15,401 nt of DNA from Bacillota bacterium (GTDB taxonomy: Bacteria; Bacillota; Clostridia; Christensenellales; Aristaeellaceae). Within the stretch, counting starts at the first letter, position 1. Every line of letters begins with the position of its first letter. Position numbers and translations under genes: made by a program. Below, one piece after another: positions 14,319 to 15,401 of the stretch. The notes under the pieces were generated by a model that searched no databases, was not told the DNA's origin, and was given only the letters and a program-made list of their open reading frames with translations. The stretch lies in contig JAEYQQ010000183.1 of the NCBI GenBank assembly GCA_023409955.1, positions 1 through 15,401 on the forward strand. Direction: 5' to 3'.

Positions 14319-14525
14319 CTATTTTTCAACTGTTATAACGCAGTCTGGGCACATTCGTGCACAAAATGCACAGCCAATGCACTGGTTTTGATCGATGCAC
14401 TCAGATGGATGATAGCCACGGCTGTTTACTTCTTTTTCGGATAACGCAAGAATCTTGCGGGGGCATACGTCCACACATAGGCCGCAGCCTTTACAACGCT
14501 CGGTTTGAAAAGTAACCTTAGGCAT
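14319..14525 (-). CDS. 2x[4Fe-4S] ferredoxin-type delta subunit of the oxidoreductase
   Basis: 68-residue ferredoxin-like protein that passes electrons from the TPP subunit to soluble ferredoxin. Two CX2CX2CX3C motifs are seen: Cys11, 14, 17, 21 (CKGCGLCVDVC) and Cys49, 52, 55, 59 (CIGCAFCARMC), each followed by Pro, so two [4Fe-4S] clusters. Two more cysteines (43, 62) are unlikely to be ligands. AAGGAGG lies 11 bases before the ATG. First gene of the operon, about 45 bases downstream of a strong promoter. It equals KorD/VorD in four-subunit enzymes. Confidence 0.93.
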   Translation of the reverse strand: MPKVTFQTERCKGCGLCVDVCPRKILALSEKEVNSRGYHPSECIDQNQCIGCAFCARMCPDCVITVEK

Positions 14526-14571
14526 ATGGATAGGAACCTCCTTTTAACGATTCCGGGCTGCTGCTGTTATT

Positions 14572-14599
14572 ATTATACAATAACGATATCACTTGTCAA
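14572..14599 (-). promoter_or_regulatory. sigma-A promoter of the oxidoreductase operon
   Basis: Perfect TTGACA (14599-14594), a 16-base spacer and perfect TATAAT (14577-14572) on the minus strand, with the ferredoxin ATG about 47 bases from the -10 box. No operator-like dyad was noticed around it. Confidence 0.85.
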
Positions 14600-15217
14600 T
14601 CATTCTTGATTTCATGGTACCTAAATGCAGTCATCAATGGATCCATGTAAAAATCATATCCTGTTTCTTCATTACATATGCGTATATGATAAATGTGATT
14701 GTAGGATCGTTATGCATATGACATCATAGATTCTGTGAGCAATCATGCCAGGCTTTATTTATAAGTGGCGTAATCAAAAAAAATCTGACGTGATGTGATA
14801 AAGAGAAACACCTATTTTCCGTCTGTTAGTAAGACCGGTTGCCGATTGATAACAGCAAACGTAATTGTTAAAGAACGAGATTCTGGATTTGAGGGGATGG
14901 GGGTTCTATGCATCTTTGCGAGGACTATGGCTTAAATGATGATTCATCATCAGACGGTTGTGCTGATCTATCATTATGAGACATGAGTAAGTTATAATGT
15001 CTTTTGAAATATAATCAGCTTATATAATAATTGATAGAAAATGTTATAGGGATTTATTGTGGCGATGCAGGGCATCGTAAACGTGGTTATAGGATGTAAT
15101 CTGTTTTAGGCTCCTTAATAATGCCGAACGCATTTGATGTGATAGCTGCTATAACCTGAGAAATTGGGCGATTAAACGAACGAAATAACACTCGATAAAT
15201 CGAATGTGCGGTTAAAT
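14600..15217. other. AT-rich intergenic stretch without a convincing gene
   Basis: About 620 bases between the divergent oxidoreductase promoter and the rRNA-type promoter. It has stops in all frames and no RNA gene I recognise. Small elements only: a 16-base near-palindrome TGATGATTCATCATCA around 14937-14952, a short hairpin CGATGC-AGG-GCATCG around 15063-15077, and a 23-codon reading frame at 14908-14979 preceded by GAGGGGATGGGGG, which is probably chance. Confidence 0.6.
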
Positions 15218-15254
15218 AAAAAAGTCGAAAAAAGTCGAATTTTTCTCGAAAAAA
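15218..15254 (+). promoter_or_regulatory. phased A-tract UP element upstream of the rRNA promoter
   Basis: Four A/T tracts start at 15218, 15228, 15238 and 15249, separated by GTCG, GTCG and CTCG. Spacing of 10, 10 and 11 bases puts them on one face of the helix, so the DNA should be bent and should offer alpha-CTD contacts just upstream of the -35 box. Confidence 0.7.
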
Positions 15255-15257
15255 GTG

Positions 15258-15286
15258 TTGACAAGGCATAGCTGCCGTGATATTAT
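15258..15286 (+). promoter_or_regulatory. strong promoter, probably of an rRNA operon
   Basis: Perfect TTGACA (15258-15263), a 17-base spacer and TATTAT (15281-15286), with an A-tract upstream region. Transcription would start near 15292 and read out of the right edge. Confidence 0.85.
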
Positions 15287-15292
15287 AGTCAA

Positions 15293-15401
15293 GCTCCTTC
15301 AAACGAGCGCCGGACCTTGAAAACGATACAGAGTCGAAAGACAAAGAAAAGAAGCGAAACAATCGACAGTTGATTCTGAGAATGAGTTTTCACTTTGTCA
15401 A
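15293..15401 (+). other. rRNA operon leader with boxA-like antitermination element
   Basis: The leader begins with a small GCTC...GAGC hairpin (15293-15308), then GACCTTGAAAAC (15313-15324), close to the CTTTGAAAAC box found before 16S and 23S genes in Firmicutes. GACAAAG (15340-15346) can pair with CTTTGTC (15393-15399), forming a stem like those processed from precursor 16S RNA. No 16S sequence itself is present before the edge. Confidence 0.7.

Noticed and set aside
15087..15362. 91-codon minus-strand frame
   Set aside because: It runs through the rRNA-type promoter and leader; low-complexity product and no ribosome site.
1..15401. mobile elements, CRISPR arrays, tRNA genes
   Set aside because: No transposase or integrase, no regularly spaced repeats and no tRNA cloverleaf were found on either strand.

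Overview
The window looks like chromosomal DNA from an anaerobic, endospore-forming Firmicute (Clostridia or Negativicutes). This rests on a spore photoproduct lyase, a small Spo0E-like protein, a proline T-box in front of a short type-3 prolyl-tRNA synthetase, a stand-alone TSCPD protein, a four-subunit 2-oxoacid:ferredoxin oxidoreductase, strong AGGAGG ribosome binding sites and TTGACA/TATAAT promoters. I cannot name the genus. There is no transposase, CRISPR array, phage gene or tRNA.

Layout. (1) 1-2429, plus strand: possibly the last codons of an upstream gene, then a polytopic membrane protein with an ER/archaeal-type signal peptidase I domain, overlapping by 4 bases a DUF5305-type membrane protein; a likely export or processing module. 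(2) 2453-4063, minus strand: HAD hydrolase followed by an MscS-family channel, with a clear promoter. (3) 4159-5952, minus strand: proS with a full T-box leader, its own promoter and a downstream hairpin. (4) 5995-7000: a minus-strand small membrane protein (DUF4282-like) divergent from a 55-residue Spo0E-like gene with a perfect Spo0A-box heptamer and a palindrome upstream and a strong terminator downstream. (5) 7052-7952, plus strand: a monocistronic F420-0:glutamate ligase-family protein with promoter and terminator. (6) 8129-9124, plus strand: spore photoproduct lyase homologue. (7) 9266-10511, minus strand: short DEAD-box helicase with a TTG start. (8) 10582-11856: a minus-strand TSCPD protein divergent from a plus-strand beta-propeller-like protein, sharing a repeat-rich intergenic region. 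(9) 11948-14599, minus strand: VOR/KOR-type oxidoreductase operon (ferredoxin subunit, VorB/KorA-type, TPP-binding, gamma) behind a strong promoter. (10) 14600-15401: about 650 bp without a convincing gene, ending in a very strong plus-strand promoter with phased A-tracts and a leader containing an rRNA-type antitermination box, almost certainly the start of an rRNA operon whose 16S gene lies beyond the right edge.

How the genes fit together. Most are unlinked housekeeping units with their own promoters. The oxidoreductase operon would make or consume acyl-CoA and reduced ferredoxin, fitting an anaerobic lifestyle. splB and the Spo0E-like gene fit sporulation and germination. The most interesting points are the signal peptidase/DUF5305 pair, a spore photoproduct lyase homologue that seems to lack the usual hydrogen-donor cysteine, the orphan F420-ligase-like protein, the control region of the Spo0E-like gene, and the cysteine-clustered propeller protein divergent from the TSCPD gene. 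I found no convincing wholly new system; these are leads.
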